From: Fodinicurvata fenggangensis DSM 21160
GTDB taxonomy: Bacteria > Pseudomonadota > Alphaproteobacteria > Kiloniellales > DSM-21159
DNA: 64,000 nt
Reading direction: 5' to 3'
Assembly (NCBI RefSeq): GCF_000686045.1
Contig: NZ_JMLV01000011.1
Coordinates: 1 to 64,000 of the forward strand
Position numbers and translations under genes: made by a program. Below, piece after piece: positions 63,954 through 64,000 of the stretch. Under the pieces are notes generated by a model. That model did no database searches. It worked only from the letters and a program-made list of their open reading frames with translations, and had not been told where the DNA came from. Position 1 is the first letter of the stretch; each line of letters opens with the position of its first letter.

Positions 63954-64000
63954 CGGAACTGCGGTGCACGAGCTGAGATGGGAATGATCAGAATATGACA

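Noticed and set aside
63960-64000. Start of another gene at the right edge
   Set aside because: An ATG is present near 63979 but too little sequence remains to judge.

Overview
This 64 kb window looks like a chromosomal catabolic region of a GC-rich Gram-negative bacterium, most likely an alphaproteobacterium. That is inferred from the transporter types, tightly overlapping operons, gene families and codon use; no rRNA or other decisive marker is present. I see no tRNA, rRNA, CRISPR array or prophage. The only mobile-element trace is the 3' end of an IS630-type transposase at the left edge. Nearly all of the sequence is long catabolic operons, each with its own ABC transporter and usually a divergent regulator.

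Layout. 1-8.8 kb: IS630 end, CocE/NonD hydrolase, ATP-grasp enzyme, isoaspartyl peptidase/asparaginase, a CidA/CidB (LrgA/LrgB) pair with a divergent LysR regulator, and a membrane alpha/beta hydrolase. 9.4-11.7 kb (+): KDPG-aldolase-like enzyme, PfkB sugar kinase and SDR, joined by ATGA overlaps. 11.7-26.3 kb (-): a 16-gene bacterial microcompartment (BMC) operon, with a divergent AraC regulator at 26.5 kb. 27.6-37.8 kb (-): an amine/imino-acid oxidation operon (two DAO-type flavoenzymes, an HcnA/HcnB/HcnC-like dehydrogenase, RidA, an SDR, and a polyamine-type ABC transporter) with a divergent LysR regulator. 38.9-52.8 kb (-): a branched-chain-amino-acid-type (Liv) ABC operon with amidohydrolase, alpha/beta hydrolase, FAH-family enzyme, a LivF-Tm-1 fusion, a PEP-hydrolase-family TIM barrel, flotillin, and two SRPBCC proteins, one fused to a quinone oxidoreductase; a divergent GntR regulator follows. 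53.7-62.8 kb (-): 5-oxoprolinase subunits PxpA/B/C with biotin carboxylase and biotin carrier, a sugar-type ABC transporter with a TorT-like binding protein, and a class II aldolase, with a divergent GntR regulator at 63.1 kb.

The most interesting system is the BMC operon. It combines the enzyme set of the aminoacetone/1-amino-2-propanol (RMM/AAUM) compartment (SDR, aminoglycoside-phosphotransferase-like kinase, class III PLP enzyme, acylating aldehyde dehydrogenase) with a cobalamin-dependent diol dehydratase whose large and medium subunits are fused. It also has a cysteine hydrolase, two BMC-T, one BMC-P and one BMC-H shell protein, and a polyamine-type importer. Two chemical routes to propionaldehyde, from amino-propanol phosphate and from 1,2-propanediol, could converge on one aldehyde dehydrogenase that carries a C-terminal encapsulation-peptide-like helix. 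The BMC-H gene has two well-placed ribosome binding sites in one frame, suggesting long and short shell proteins by a logic like PduB/PduB'.

A second unusual system is the Liv operon. There the two halves of the plant virus-resistance protein Tm-1 (an ATP-binding N half and a TIM-barrel C half) appear as adjacent genes, and the N half is fused to the transporter ATPase LivF. All functional statements come from reading motifs and context by eye; no database search was run.
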